Positions 8,561 through 16,252 of a stretch of 64,000 nucleotides of DNA are shown piece by piece (positions within the stretch are counted from its first letter, which is position 1; each line of letters begins with the position of its first letter). The notes below the pieces were generated by a model that searched no databases, was not told where the DNA came from, and was given only the letters and a program-made list of their open reading frames with translations. The position numbers and the translations under genes are program-made. The DNA comes from Armatimonadota bacterium (GTDB lineage Bacteria > Armatimonadota > Fimbriimonadia > Fimbriimonadales > Fimbriimonadaceae): the NCBI GenBank assembly GCA_022563855.1, contig JADFMN010000001.1, forward strand, positions 248,001 to 312,000, given 5' to 3'.

Positions 8561-9478
8561 CTAGCCGAAAACCACCTCTGTAAACTTCGCTTTCGGGATG
8601 GTGTGCGCGTCTTCTGCCAGACGCACCATTCGCTGATGGTGGTTCGCCCTTTCCGCAGTCGGCGTGTCGATGTTGAACCTTCGGAAGCGCCAGAAAGAGG
8701 TCGCCGTTGCGGCGTACTCGACGAAGGTTTGCAAGGCTTCTCTCTCCTCATCGTTCATGCGCTGGACTTGTTGGTATCCGTCTACTAGGGCTCTTGCTCT
8801 GTGCAGGTCGATGGTCGTTCCATCGGCGCAGAGCCCCACGATCCCCATACCGACGTCGAACACCTTGTAGTAGCAGCAAGCCTCTTCAAAGTCGATAACA
8901 GCCTTAAGGTCTTCGTCTTCGAACAGGACGTTATCGTAGAACATATCGCCATGTATCAATCCTTTTGGCAGGCCTGAGGGGATGTTGCTTTCAAGATGAG
9001 CGAGTTCGTTAGACAGCCATGTCTCATACTCTGGATTGATCTTGCGGCCTATGACTTGTGAGAACGCCTGCCGACCGTAGGCGTGTTCGTCGGGCATGTA
9101 GTCGGGGGAAGGAACCTTGTGCAACCGGGCCATGGCCGCGCCAACCTGCGACACCATCTTCGCATCGAGGTCCATGACGACCTGCCCGTCGATGTACTCC
9201 TTCACCATCACGGGCTTGTCCCCGAACATCGTTGCCAGGGCTCCCTCTCTCGTCTGCAAGATGCGCGTCGTCGGGAACCCGTGATCTGCGAGCAGCTGCA
9301 GAAGCTTTCCGACCTTGTCCACTTCGGCCAGTGACTTCTCGTCAAAGACGGTCAGCACGTACTCGCCCTCGCGCGCATGGAGCGCGAAACTCGAGTTCGC
9401 GCCACCGTCGAAGGGCTCGACTTCGACCTCCGTCAGCGCGTAGTCGCCCGCTATCGCGTGAACGTCATCTTGTTGCAT
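8561..9478 (-). CDS. APH/homoserine-kinase-II-like phosphotransferase
   Basis: Kinase of the aminoglycoside phosphotransferase/ThrB2 superfamily, 305 aa. The N-lobe has GANSSFAL as nucleotide loop and VLTVFDEK as the strand bearing the ATP-contacting Lys. The catalytic loop LIHGDMFYDNVLF holds the Brenner motif HGD-(x)4-N, and VIDFEEACCYYKVFDVG supplies the metal-binding Asp, as in DFGx equivalents. The pattern KGLIHGD...FYDNVLF is typical of homoserine kinase type II (ThrB2), which phosphorylates L-homoserine for threonine synthesis. However, no thr genes are adjacent, so another small hydroxyl substrate is possible. It is monocistronic. Confidence 0.78.
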   Translation of the reverse strand: MQQDDVHAIAGDYALTEVEVEPFDGGANSSFALHAREGEYVLTVFDEKSLAEVDKVGKLLQLLADHGFPTTRILQTREGALATMFGDKPVMVKEYIDGQVVMDLDAKMVSQVGAAMARLHKVPSPDYMPDEHAYGRQAFSQVIGRKINPEYETWLSNELAHLESNIPSGLPKGLIHGDMFYDNVLFEDEDLKAVIDFEEACCYYKVFDVGMGIVGLCADGTTIDLHRARALVDGYQQVQRMNDEEREALQTFVEYAATATSFWRFRRFNIDTPTAERANHHQRMVRLAEDAHTIPKAKFTEVVFG

Positions 9479-9732
9479 GGTGCGCTACTAGGCATTCTTG
9501 AAGATACTATAGGCTGGCCGCTCTTGCTCAGGCACAGGAACATACCCGATTAAAGGCACGTCACGGTTGAGTGACCGACTCATCGCATCCCTCCACACTC
9601 GCAGTGTGGAGCGGTTCTATCGACCTAGCGCTTGTCGAATCACTGCTGTTGCGCACGGGCATCGTAACAACAGTGGCACAGGGGAACGGACACCGCATGA
9701 GTGGACAGAGATTCCGCGGTCCGCAACTTCGA

Positions 9733-10488
9733 CTACTGAGACTCTCCTTCGTTCAACAGATCGATGATGCTCTCTTGCGCCTCGACTTCATCTTCGTCGC
9801 CAGCCGTTATGCGGACTGCATAGTCCAAAGCAGTTTCTCCAGCGTTGTCCACTGCCTCGATGTTCGCCCCTTCGCTTACCAGCAACGAAACCATCGGTAA
9901 ACTCAACAAGTACACAGCGTTGTGTAAAGCTGTTTGCCCGTCATTCGCTTGCGCGTCAATGTCTGCACCGGCATCGAGTAGCAGTTTCGCGACGGCAGTA
10001 GAATCGGTCATCCCCAGGGCCATCACACCGTGCTTCTGCGCTATGTTTGGATCTGCGCCGTGTTCTAGGAGTAGCTTTACCAGGACGATGCTGCCCTTAA
10101 ATGCGGCAGAGATAATCGGCAGCGACTCGGATGAACCGTTTGGGTCTGCGCCTTCTGATAGAAGGAACTCCACGATCTCAACGTTTTCCTTAATTACAGC
10201 GAACGCTAGAGGAGATCTTTCGCCATCGTCGTAGATGTCGTTTATGTCCTTGCCGATCTCCGCGAAAACGCGCCGCACTTCGTCGATGTCGTCTGAACGC
10301 ACAGCACTCATCAGCCGCGTGCTGTCACTTTCTCGAGCACCATTGCTGACTTGACCATCGTTCTGTGTCTGTGAATCGGAGCGGTCGGATCCGCAGGAAG
10401 CCATCAAGATCGCAGCAAGCAGACACGCACCGTAAATCCACGCTCCAGCCTTGCCCTCACTTCGCCTTCTCATCTCATTGGATTTCAT
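9733..10488 (-). CDS. Ankyrin-repeat lipoprotein, copy 1
   Basis: Exported 251-aa lipoprotein. A basic N-region (MKSNEMRRRSEGK) precedes a hydrophobic core ending in the lipobox MASC with Cys32. A polar linker leads to about five ankyrin units (residues 80-240), such as SPLAFAVIKENVEIVEFLLS and GQTALHNAVYLLSLPMVSLL. Ankyrin domains bind other proteins; the partner is unknown. The next gene upstream on this strand (10617-11501) is a clear paralogue sharing the signal region, the segment SDDIDEVRRVFAEIGKDIND and even the 5' flanking DNA, showing a recent tandem duplication. Shine-Dalgarno AGGAG lies about 10 nt before the ATG. Confidence 0.85.
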   Translation of the reverse strand: MKSNEMRRRSEGKAGAWIYGACLLAAILMASCGSDRSDSQTQNDGQVSNGARESDSTRLMSAVRSDDIDEVRRVFAEIGKDINDIYDDGERSPLAFAVIKENVEIVEFLLSEGADPNGSSESLPIISAAFKGSIVLVKLLLEHGADPNIAQKHGVMALGMTDSTAVAKLLLDAGADIDAQANDGQTALHNAVYLLSLPMVSLLVSEGANIEAVDNAGETALDYAVRITAGDEDEVEAQESIIDLLNEGESQ

Positions 10489-10489
10489 C

Positions 10490-10616
10490 GCAGTTTTTCT
10501 CCTGCCGCACTACAGTGTACAACAACCGTGAAACGCCGGAACAGCACCCCATACGTGGACTGAGAGTCCACGATCCGGGATGCGGACTAAGAGTCCGCGC
10601 TCCGTAACGAGCTCCA
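10490..10616. repeat. Duplicated 5' flank with paired AGAGTCC palindromes, copy 1
   Basis: This block upstream of ankyrin copy 1 is nearly identical to 11503-11627 upstream of copy 2. It includes CACTACAGTGTACAACAACC and two adjacent hairpins: GTGGACTGAGAGTCCAC (10555-10571) and GCGGACTAAGAGTCCGC. The hairpin pair occurs a third time at 12704-12764 without a gene, so it is also an independent dispersed repeat. Confidence 0.8.
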
Positions 10617-11501
10617 CTATTGCGAATCTAGTTGATTCAACAGTTCGATGATGCTCTCTTGCGATTCGGCTCTAGCTTCGTCCCTGGCAACAGCCTTAGC
10701 TGCGTAATCGAGAGCGGACTCTCCGTAGACGTCGATTGCCTCGATGTTCGCCCCTTCGCTAACAAGGAACGATACGATCGGTAGATTCAACTGGCTTGCA
10801 GCTATGTGCAGAACCGTTCGCCCGTCATTTGCTTGCGTATCGATGTTCGCCCCCTCGCTAACGAGGAACGACACCATCGGCAGAAGCAACTCGATTGCAG
10901 CTACGTGCAGAGCCGTATGGCCGTCATCAGCCTGCGCATCTATGTCTGCTCCGGCATCGACCAGCAACCTTGCAACGACCGTTGACGTGGTCATCCCCAG
11001 CGCCGTAGCGCCATACACTTCCATCTTCGAGTTTGGATCTGCTCCGCGTTCTAAAAGCAGGGTTACCAGGACGATGTTGTCCATAAAGGCGGCGTAAACA
11101 ATCGGCGGCGATCTGGATGGACCATTTACGTCAGCACCTTCCGACAGAAAGAACTCTACCATCTCGATGTTTTCAAAAAGTACGGCAAACGCTAACGGAG
11201 ACTCTTCGCCTTCATCGTAGATGTCGTTTATGTCCTTGCCGATCTCCGCGAAGACGCGCCGCACTTCGTCGATGTCGTCTGAACGGACAGCTCTTTTCAG
11301 CCGGAAGCTGTCAGTCAATTGGTCGTCGCTGCTTGCTTGGGTTTCGCTCTTGACTTGATCATCGTTCTTTGCCTGCGTTCCTGATCCGTCCGAACTACAG
11401 GAAGAAAATAGAAAGGCAGCAAGCATGATTGGCAGGCTCGCACGCCAGTTCCTCGCTCTTGCCTTGCCCTCGCCTCGCCCTCTCATCTCATTGGATTTCA
11501 T
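10617..11501 (-). CDS. Ankyrin-repeat lipoprotein, copy 2
   Basis: Paralogue of the neighbouring ankyrin lipoprotein, 294 aa. The signal region MKSNEMRGRGEGK... ends in the lipobox FSSC with Cys35. The linker is longer (QVKSETQASSDDQ) and there is one additional ankyrin unit: the unit SEGANIDTQANDGRTVLH is an internal duplication of the unit before it, explaining most of the 43-aa length difference. The segment SDDIDEVRRVFAEIGKDIND is identical to copy 1. It is predicted to be anchored to the membrane by lipid at Cys35 with the ankyrin solenoid exposed outside the cytoplasm. Function unknown. Confidence 0.85.
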   Translation of the reverse strand: MKSNEMRGRGEGKARARNWRASLPIMLAAFLFSSCSSDGSGTQAKNDDQVKSETQASSDDQLTDSFRLKRAVRSDDIDEVRRVFAEIGKDINDIYDEGEESPLAFAVLFENIEMVEFFLSEGADVNGPSRSPPIVYAAFMDNIVLVTLLLERGADPNSKMEVYGATALGMTTSTVVARLLVDAGADIDAQADDGHTALHVAAIELLLPMVSFLVSEGANIDTQANDGRTVLHIAASQLNLPIVSFLVSEGANIEAIDVYGESALDYAAKAVARDEARAESQESIIELLNQLDSQ

Positions 11502-11502
11502 C

Positions 11503-11627
11503 GCAGTTTTTCTCCTGCCTCACTACAGTGTACAACAACCGTGAAACGCCGGAACAGCGCCCCATACGCGGACTGAGAGTCCACGATCCGGGATGCGGAC
11601 TAAGAGTCCGCGCTCCGTAACGAGCTC
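11503..11627. repeat. Duplicated 5' flank with paired AGAGTCC palindromes, copy 2
   Basis: Near-identical partner of 10490-10616. It carries the same pair of hairpins (GCGGACTGAGAGTCCACG and GCGGACTAAGAGTCCGC) and the same CGCTCCGTAACGAGCTCC end. It abuts the inverted-repeat element starting at 11628. Confidence 0.8.
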
Positions 11628-11773
11628 CATGCCTCAGGACGGGTTAGCGAACGTTCAACGATAGCCACTGCATACGTCCTGAGGCTTTCTGAATTGCCAA
11701 GTGCACGAATCTAAAGCCTCCGGACGTGGCTTGTTGCTGGCAGTTTCATGCAAAGAGCCCGTCCTGAGGCATG
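11628..11773. mobile_element. 146-bp non-autonomous element with 16-bp inverted ends, copy 1
   Basis: CATGCCTCAGGACGGG at 11628-11643 is perfectly inverted as CCCGTCCTGAGGCATG at 11758-11773. Inside is a second, subterminal pair (CGTCCTGAGGCTTT and AAAGCCTCCGGACG), so the single strand could fold into a nested cruciform. There is no coding capacity. A related 162-bp copy lies at 53766-53927. Size and ends suggest a MITE or large REP-type element mobilised in trans. Confidence 0.65.
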
Positions 11774-11855
11774 AAGGGCGACAAGCAATGTAGCCGCATG
11801 CTTTAGCTTGCGCGGCCCGCAACATCCCCGGACGCGACCTGAAGGACGCGGCTAC

Positions 11856-11964
11856 ATCGAACACGCGACTTCCCCGCTCGAGCTCGGCTACCTGACCTCG
11901 GTCGAGGCGGACGACGGCGAGCTGTTCGGCACGGTCGCACTCAGCGCAGAGGCGAACGATCTGA
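11856..11964 (+). pseudogene. Fragment of the phage protease/scaffold gene
   Basis: These 109 bp are about 90% identical to 13287-13395 within the Mu-like protease/scaffold gene and encode the same peptide with few changes (ATSPLELGYLTSVEAD, then LFGTV and LSAEAN). The sequence diverges abruptly at both ends and there is no start or continuing frame. It is a detached scrap of the prophage module, left by duplication or deletion. Confidence 0.75.
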
Positions 11965-12010
11965 CCGAGGGAACATGTGAGCTTGCCCGGCCACCCGACC
12001 GAATTCTCCT

Positions 12011-12430
12011 TCATGCAGGCGAGAAATAACCCATCCGCGTCAAAACCTCTGCGGTCAGAAACCATGTGGCGTAATAGACAGCGAAGAAAGGGGCATACAA
12101 GCTCAGACCAAAGAGAGACTTTGCAGACTCCCGAACTCCTCTGCTCTGGAAAAAGTATGCCGGCACAATGACAGGTCCCAGCAGCACAATCCACAACTTG
12201 TATACCGCCGAAAGGTAAAAGCCTCTCGCTAAACTGTCGTAGATGCACCACGCCAAAACACCGCCGCAGATTGTCATGGAGGATGCGATGTAAATGAGCA
12301 GGGCAAGACCCGGTTCGTAATAGAACATGACCTCTGCCACCGTTGGCAAGACGAACAGGATCAAAGAGCCGCCGTAAACATACCAACGGCGCTTTTCGTA
12401 ACGCTGCTTCTCTGTCCGTCCGAGAGTCAT
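12011..12430 (-). CDS. Four-helix integral membrane protein, unknown
   Basis: A 139-aa protein with four hydrophobic helices (about residues 17-34, 41-62, 74-95 and 106-128). The basic N-terminus MTLGRTEKQRYEKRRW favours a cytoplasmic N-terminus by the positive-inside rule. No signature motif is visible and I do not recognise the family. It lies in a repeat-rich accessory stretch between the ankyrin genes and the prophage remnant. Codon use looks genuine, and the hydrophobic periodicity makes a spurious frame unlikely. Confidence 0.65.
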   Translation of the reverse strand: MTLGRTEKQRYEKRRWYVYGGSLILFVLPTVAEVMFYYEPGLALLIYIASSMTICGGVLAWCIYDSLARGFYLSAVYKLWIVLLGPVIVPAYFFQSRGVRESAKSLFGLSLYAPFFAVYYATWFLTAEVLTRMGYFSPA

Positions 12431-12703
12431 CGGGAGAGTGGCCCCACAACTTGTTCTCCCGCATTATGACGGAATGCCTCCTGCTTTGGGGTGGGGAAGT
12501 GCGCTTGGCGGGCGGGTGGGCGGTCTGTGTGACCGCTAGCCCGTGTGGCAGGGTTGTTCAGCAAGACACATCGAACGAAGTCCTTTCCAAGCCCGACGGG
12601 TGGCATGGTTGTCCTAATGTCTGTGTAGGGCAGCCATGATCGTATTGCCAGGCTGGTTTAGGTTCAAATGAACCTGCGGGAGGGGTGCGCGGGGCTTGTG
12701 GGC

Positions 12704-12764
12704 GTGGACTAAGAGTCCACGATCCGGGATGCGGACTAAGAGTCCGCGCTCCGTAACGAGCTCC
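12704..12764. repeat. AGAGTCC hairpin pair, solitary copy 3
   Basis: It repeats GTGGACTAAGAGTCCACGAT and GCGGACTAAGAGTCCGCG followed by CTCCGTAACGAGCTCC, as upstream of both ankyrin genes. Both hairpins keep perfect stems although their sequences differ, which argues for selection on, or mobilisation of, the hairpin structure. Confidence 0.75.
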
Positions 12765-12814
12765 GGTCGCGGCTTGGGAGGGCGAGCGTCCTCGCGAGCC
12801 GCGCTAGTCACAAA

Positions 12815-12923
12815 CCTCCATCCCCCAACCCTCCTTTTCTTCGTCAAGCCCAGGACAGGCTCGCTCAGGACAGGCTTCTTCCTCCTCCCGCGCACAAACA
12901 TCGCAGCAAGAGGAAGGGGGCTC
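12815..12923. repeat. 109-bp dispersed repeat, copy 1
   Basis: The block starts CCTCCATCCCCCAACC, contains CAGGACAGGCTCGCTCAGGA and ends AAGAGGAAGGGGGCTC. A second copy with few differences lies at 54063-54170. It includes the CTCAGGACAGGCT core that recurs across the window. Confidence 0.75.
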
Positions 12924-12986
12924 AGACCTATCACGGTTGCCAAACGCACCACAGCAGACCGGAAGCAAGTGCATCAGGAGGTGCAA

Positions 12987-13925
12987 TTGAGAAAGAAACA
13001 TCCCGGCCGTGGGCCGGACATGGCGCTGCTGCGGCAGGCCGCTCTCATCGGGCCCGGTTACAAGGGCCAGCGCGAAGAGGCGAGCCGCGAGCAGCGAACG
13101 GAGCTGGCGGGGGCGTTCTCCGATCAGGGGATCGCGCCGCCCAGCTATCTTGTACACGACACGACGTGGATCGACCGGCGCGCCAAGCTGTTCGAGGCGG
13201 GCGACTACCCCGACAAGGGGATCACCGTCGACCCGGAGCATCTGAGCGGACTGGCGCAGGGGTTCGACCTGCCGGTGCCGCTGCTGATCGAACACGCGAC
13301 TTCCCCGCTCGAGCTCGGCTACCTGACGTCGGTCGAGGCGGACGGCGACGAGCTGTTCGGCACAGTCACCCTCAGCGCAGAGGCGAACGAGCTGATCGAG
13401 AAGTCCGGCGCACAGTCGCTGTCGCTCGGGCTCTCTCCAGAGCTGGACGTGATCCGCGAGGTCAGCTTGGTCAAGAAGCCGCGCATCGGATCTGCTCGGC
13501 TGTTCAACGAGGACGGCTACACGTTCTTCGGCTCAATCGTCGAGGAAGAGATCGACTGGCGGGCGAAGTACGAAAGCACGACAGCGCAGCACAGCAAGCA
13601 ACGCGCGGCAGACCAAGTTGGGCAGTTCATCGCGGACGGCAAACTCCTGCCAGCGCAGGCAAAGTTTGCCGAAGCGTTGTTGCAGCGCGACGACACCGTT
13701 CTATTCGATGGAGAAACAGTCGCGATCAACGAACTGGTCAAAGGACTGATCGAAAGCGGCCCGCAACACAACCTGTTCAAGGAGCTTGCGCCGAACCCGA
13801 CCAGCGACCAAGAGCAACACGACCTACCACCCGCGGAGGCGCAGTTCTACGCCCAGCACTTTCCAGGGCTCAGTCTCAGCGAAATCGCCAAGAGACGTGA
13901 GCCGCTCAACAGCAAACAGAGATAA
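12987..13925 (+). CDS. Mu-like phage head protease/scaffold protein (5' end possibly truncated)
   Basis: First gene of a phage head module. The protein has the alternating acidic/hydrophobic make-up of Mu gpI-type prohead protease/scaffold proteins: DPEHLSGLAQGFDLPVPLLI then TSPLELGYLTSVE, and a Gln/Lys-rich scaffold-like C-terminus (about residues 190-312). The order protease/scaffold, decoration protein, major head protein is that of Mu-like phages and supports the call. I choose TTG at 12987 because AGGAGGT at 12977-12983 is well spaced; an ATG lies at 13020. Upstream sequence is host repeat DNA, so the module has lost its neighbours, including portal and terminase genes. A 109-bp piece of this gene is duplicated at 11856-11964. 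Confidence 0.72.
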   Translation: MRKKHPGRGPDMALLRQAALIGPGYKGQREEASREQRTELAGAFSDQGIAPPSYLVHDTTWIDRRAKLFEAGDYPDKGITVDPEHLSGLAQGFDLPVPLLIEHATSPLELGYLTSVEADGDELFGTVTLSAEANELIEKSGAQSLSLGLSPELDVIREVSLVKKPRIGSARLFNEDGYTFFGSIVEEEIDWRAKYESTTAQHSKQRAADQVGQFIADGKLLPAQAKFAEALLQRDDTVLFDGETVAINELVKGLIESGPQHNLFKELAPNPTSDQEQHDLPPAEAQFYAQHFPGLSLSEIAKRREPLNSKQR

Positions 13926-13928
13926 CAT

Positions 13929-14366
13929 ATGGCAGCATTAACAAAAGCATTCGAAGCGTATGAGCGACCGGGATTGATCGTCTCGTACGCACTCAGCAAC
14001 GTCAAGGTTTACAAGGGAGCGATCGTCGCGGTGAACGCTACCGGCCACCTCGTCGCCGCAGACCACGCCACCGCAAGCTTGAGCCTTGTCGGCGTTGCGG
14101 CAGAAACGGTCGACAACAGCGCGGGCTCGCCGGGCGACAAGCGGCTCAACGTAACGAAGTCCGGTTCGTTCGTGATGAAGGCCAACGGCTTCACACCGGC
14201 GCAGGCCGATATCGGCGTCGCGGTTTACGCCAATACCGACTGGGAGGTTCAGGTCTCGACCGTTGGACTCACGAACATTTACCAGGCTGGCACGATCATC
14301 GCGATCGAAACGACCTCGGAGGGCTCGGCGGGCGTTCGCGTTCGCATCGACAACCACACCGTCTAG
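13929..14366 (+). CDS. DUF2190-like capsid decoration protein
   Basis: A 145-aa beta-rich protein with the alternating short-strand pattern seen in phage capsid cement proteins (DUF2190-like): SNVKVYKGAIVAVNATGHLV, SLVGVAAETVDNSAG, and a C-terminal VRIDNHTV strand. It sits between the scaffold/protease gene (3-bp gap) and the major head gene (19-bp gap), where such trimeric decoration proteins are normally encoded. No Shine-Dalgarno is evident; translation is probably coupled to the upstream gene. It would bind the outside of the expanded capsid. Confidence 0.68.
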   Translation: MAALTKAFEAYERPGLIVSYALSNVKVYKGAIVAVNATGHLVAADHATASLSLVGVAAETVDNSAGSPGDKRLNVTKSGSFVMKANGFTPAQADIGVAVYANTDWEVQVSTVGLTNIYQAGTIIAIETTSEGSAGVRVRIDNHTV

Positions 14367-14385
14367 CGCAGACAAGGAGAATTGA

Positions 14386-15330
14386 ATGGCATTAACAAGA
14401 AGTGACATCCCCGACCTTCTGCTACCCGGTCTGAAGACAGAGTTTGAGCTGGCTTACAGATCCGAGCAGGAGGACAGCGTCGCAGAGAAGATCGCGACCA
14501 TCATCAACACGACCCAACCGATCCAGAAGTACGCGTGGCTCGGCGCAACGCCGCCGATGCGCGAGTTCGTGGACGAGCGGCGACCAACCGGCTTGGCCGC
14601 GTTCGCGATCTCGATCGAAGACAAGGTGTACGAGTCGACGATCGCCGTGGACAGGAAGGCTATCGAAGACGACCAGCTGGACTTGATAAGACTAAGAGTG
14701 CGCGATCTGGCTTCGCGAGTCAGCTCGCACCGACACCAGATCACCGTCGAGGCGCTGCTCAAAGGCGACGTCGACTTCGGGTACGACGGCGTCGAGTTCT
14801 TCGGCGCGACCCACCCCGGACCGAGCGGAACGACGATCTCGAATCTAGACTCCAACGTTCTGAACGGTACGAACCTCTCGTCGGCGATCAAGTCGATGAT
14901 GGTCGTGCCGGACGACAGCGGAACCCCGCTCGGCATGGTCCCCGATACGCTCGTCGTCGGCCCGAACCTCATGTGGACGGCGATCGAGCTGGCAGAGAGC
15001 CCGGTCGTGGTCTACCAGGGCAACACGACCGACACCGCGCCATCGACCGATTACACGAACGCATTTCGCGGTCGGCTGCGCGTGATCGTCAGCCCGTACA
15101 TCGCCGGTGCGAAGGAAGGCTCGTGGTTCCTGCTCGACACCAAGCGACCGATCAAGGGCGTGATTCTGCAACAGCGATCGGACGTGCCGGTGGACTTCAC
15201 CGCGCTCGAGGGGAACAGCGGCTCCGAGTCGGCGTTCATCCGCGACCTGTTCCTTTACGGAGTGCGCGCGCGATACAACGTGGGCTACGGACTTTGGCAG
15301 GCGGCGCACGCAGGAAACATCGGTGCTTAG
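14386..15330 (+). CDS. Mu gpT-like major head protein
   Basis: Major capsid subunit of the Mu gpT family, 314 aa (Mu gpT is about 305). Diagnostic features include the N-terminal PGLKTEFELAYRS, the conserved QKYAWLGATPPMREFVDERR, the helix RVRDLASRVSSHRHQITVEA, and near the end FLYGVRARYNVGYGLWQ, which matches the gpT-family C-terminus. AAGGAG lies 7 nt before the ATG. This is the best-preserved gene of the module and anchors its Mu-like assignment. Codon use resembles that of the neighbouring host genes, so the element is not a very recent arrival. Confidence 0.9.
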   Translation: MALTRSDIPDLLLPGLKTEFELAYRSEQEDSVAEKIATIINTTQPIQKYAWLGATPPMREFVDERRPTGLAAFAISIEDKVYESTIAVDRKAIEDDQLDLIRLRVRDLASRVSSHRHQITVEALLKGDVDFGYDGVEFFGATHPGPSGTTISNLDSNVLNGTNLSSAIKSMMVVPDDSGTPLGMVPDTLVVGPNLMWTAIELAESPVVVYQGNTTDTAPSTDYTNAFRGRLRVIVSPYIAGAKEGSWFLLDTKRPIKGVILQQRSDVPVDFTALEGNSGSESAFIRDLFLYGVRARYNVGYGLWQAAHAGNIGA

Positions 15331-15556
15331 CCTCCTCGGTCTGCTCGGGATCGGCGGGTTCTTCGGCGGCGCGCTGGCTCTGTACTTTCAGGGTCAGCGG
15401 ATCTCTCGGCGGATCACGGAGTTGCGTGTGAAGTTCGAGCAGGCGCTGAAGACGCCGGCGAATGCGGACTTCCCTGCCCTCGTCGAAGAGTTCAAGGAGT
15501 TCGAGAGGGACACGAAGAAGTTCTTCGCCAACTTCCGCAAGGTGATCGGGAGGTAG
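15323..15556 (+). CDS. Small phage membrane protein
   Basis: A 77-aa protein that overlaps the end of the head gene by 8 bp. An N-terminal hydrophobic helix (LLGLLGIGGFFGGALALYF) is followed by a charged helical tail (ISRRITELRVKFEQALK...). Overlap and topology suggest a phage holin/spanin-like or accessory protein. The next gene has the same plan of one helix plus coiled coil, so the two could act as a pair. Confidence 0.55.
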   Translation: MLSLLGLLGIGGFFGGALALYFQGQRISRRITELRVKFEQALKTPANADFPALVEEFKEFERDTKKFFANFRKVIGR

Positions 15557-15560
15557 CCGC

Positions 15561-15839
15561 TTGGAAGACTGGCAACAGATCGTTGCGTTAGTGAGCGGTC
15601 TGGCCGCATCAGCGTTCGCGCTGGTGCGGCTGATCCTCAATCAGCAGAAGGTCATCACCGAGCGGTTCGTCAGCTTTCTTGAGGCGAGCTTGCGGCGGCA
15701 GGAAGAGACGATCGCGGGGTTTCGATCTTCTATTGATAATTTGAGTACGGGAGTTAATGAGAACACGCAGGTCGTGCGCCGGCTGGCAGAGCACGCGCAG
15801 ATAACGTTTGCGTCAAGGAGCAATCAGGAATGGGATTGA
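15561..15839 (+). CDS. Small phage membrane/coiled-coil protein
   Basis: It starts at a TTG (15561) preceded by GGGAGGT. The 92-aa product has one hydrophobic segment (IVALVSGLAASAFALVRLIL) then an amphipathic helix with regular hydrophobic spacing (VSFLEASLRRQEETIAGFRS). Its end overlaps the next gene by 10 bp, a normal phage arrangement. Holin-like or tail-accessory roles are possible; there is no decisive motif. Confidence 0.5.
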   Translation: MEDWQQIVALVSGLAASAFALVRLILNQQKVITERFVSFLEASLRRQEETIAGFRSSIDNLSTGVNENTQVVRRLAEHAQITFASRSNQEWD

Positions 15840-16252
15840 GTATCACACAGGCAGAGATCAAGGAGAAGGCGGGGATCACCGTCGCCGACTACGACGCCCA
15901 GATTACGAATCTGATCGACGAATGGACGCCGGTTATTGAATTTGCGATCGAGGATCAGTTTCTTGCTGACACCGGGAACGTCGGTTTGCAGGCGACTCTT
16001 AATCTGGGCGCGCGGGAGCTGATCGCCGGTGAGTTTCTGGCGCAGCTGTTGCGCTCCCCTGGCGCGGCAGATGAAGTGCGGCTGGGCTCAACTGTTGTTA
16101 AGCCTGCTTATTGGCGTCTCGCCGATCCGCATGGGCTGAAGTCGCAGGGCTTGCTTCGGCTTGGCGTCTTCTTGAAGCCCGATACGCATTTGGCTGGGAC
16201 TGTCGGGGTTGTCTCGGGCGGCGACCGTCCGAAGTTCGAGGTCGGCCAGTGA
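15830..16252 (+). CDS. Phage head-tail connector-like protein
   Basis: A 140-aa protein located just after the head genes. The N-terminal SITQAEIKEKAGITVADYDAQ and helix EWTPVIEFAIEDQFL resemble gp6-like/DUF1320-type head completion proteins, which start with a short helix bundle (ITxxxLK.. DDxxI). It shares a GTGA overlap with the following frame, showing translational coupling. It would sit between portal and tail if the particle were complete. Assignment is by context plus a weak sequence impression. Confidence 0.5.
   Translation: MGLSITQAEIKEKAGITVADYDAQITNLIDEWTPVIEFAIEDQFLADTGNVGLQATLNLGARELIAGEFLAQLLRSPGAADEVRLGSTVVKPAYWRLADPHGLKSQGLLRLGVFLKPDTHLAGTVGVVSGGDRPKFEVGQ

Larger units (their letters stand above)
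12431..12986. other. Repeat-rich intergenic region before the phage remnant
   Basis: No gene is supported. From 12704 to 12764 lies a third copy of the AGAGTCC hairpin pair; 12776-12801 is the palindrome-rich GAGGGCGAGCGTCCTCGCGA repeat, also at 46361-46386; and 12815-12923 is a long dispersed repeat. The open frame running through here into the phage gene is an artefact of repeat sequence. Confidence 0.6.

Noticed and set aside
11655-12464. 269-aa minus-strand frame across the inverted-repeat element
   Set aside because: It spans the element, the phage fragment and the antisense frame of the membrane protein at 12011-12430, with no coherent domain.
12696-12986. N-terminal extension of the phage protease frame
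   Set aside because: This part is made of dispersed hairpin repeats read in frame; the ribosome site and phage-like sequence begin at about 12977.
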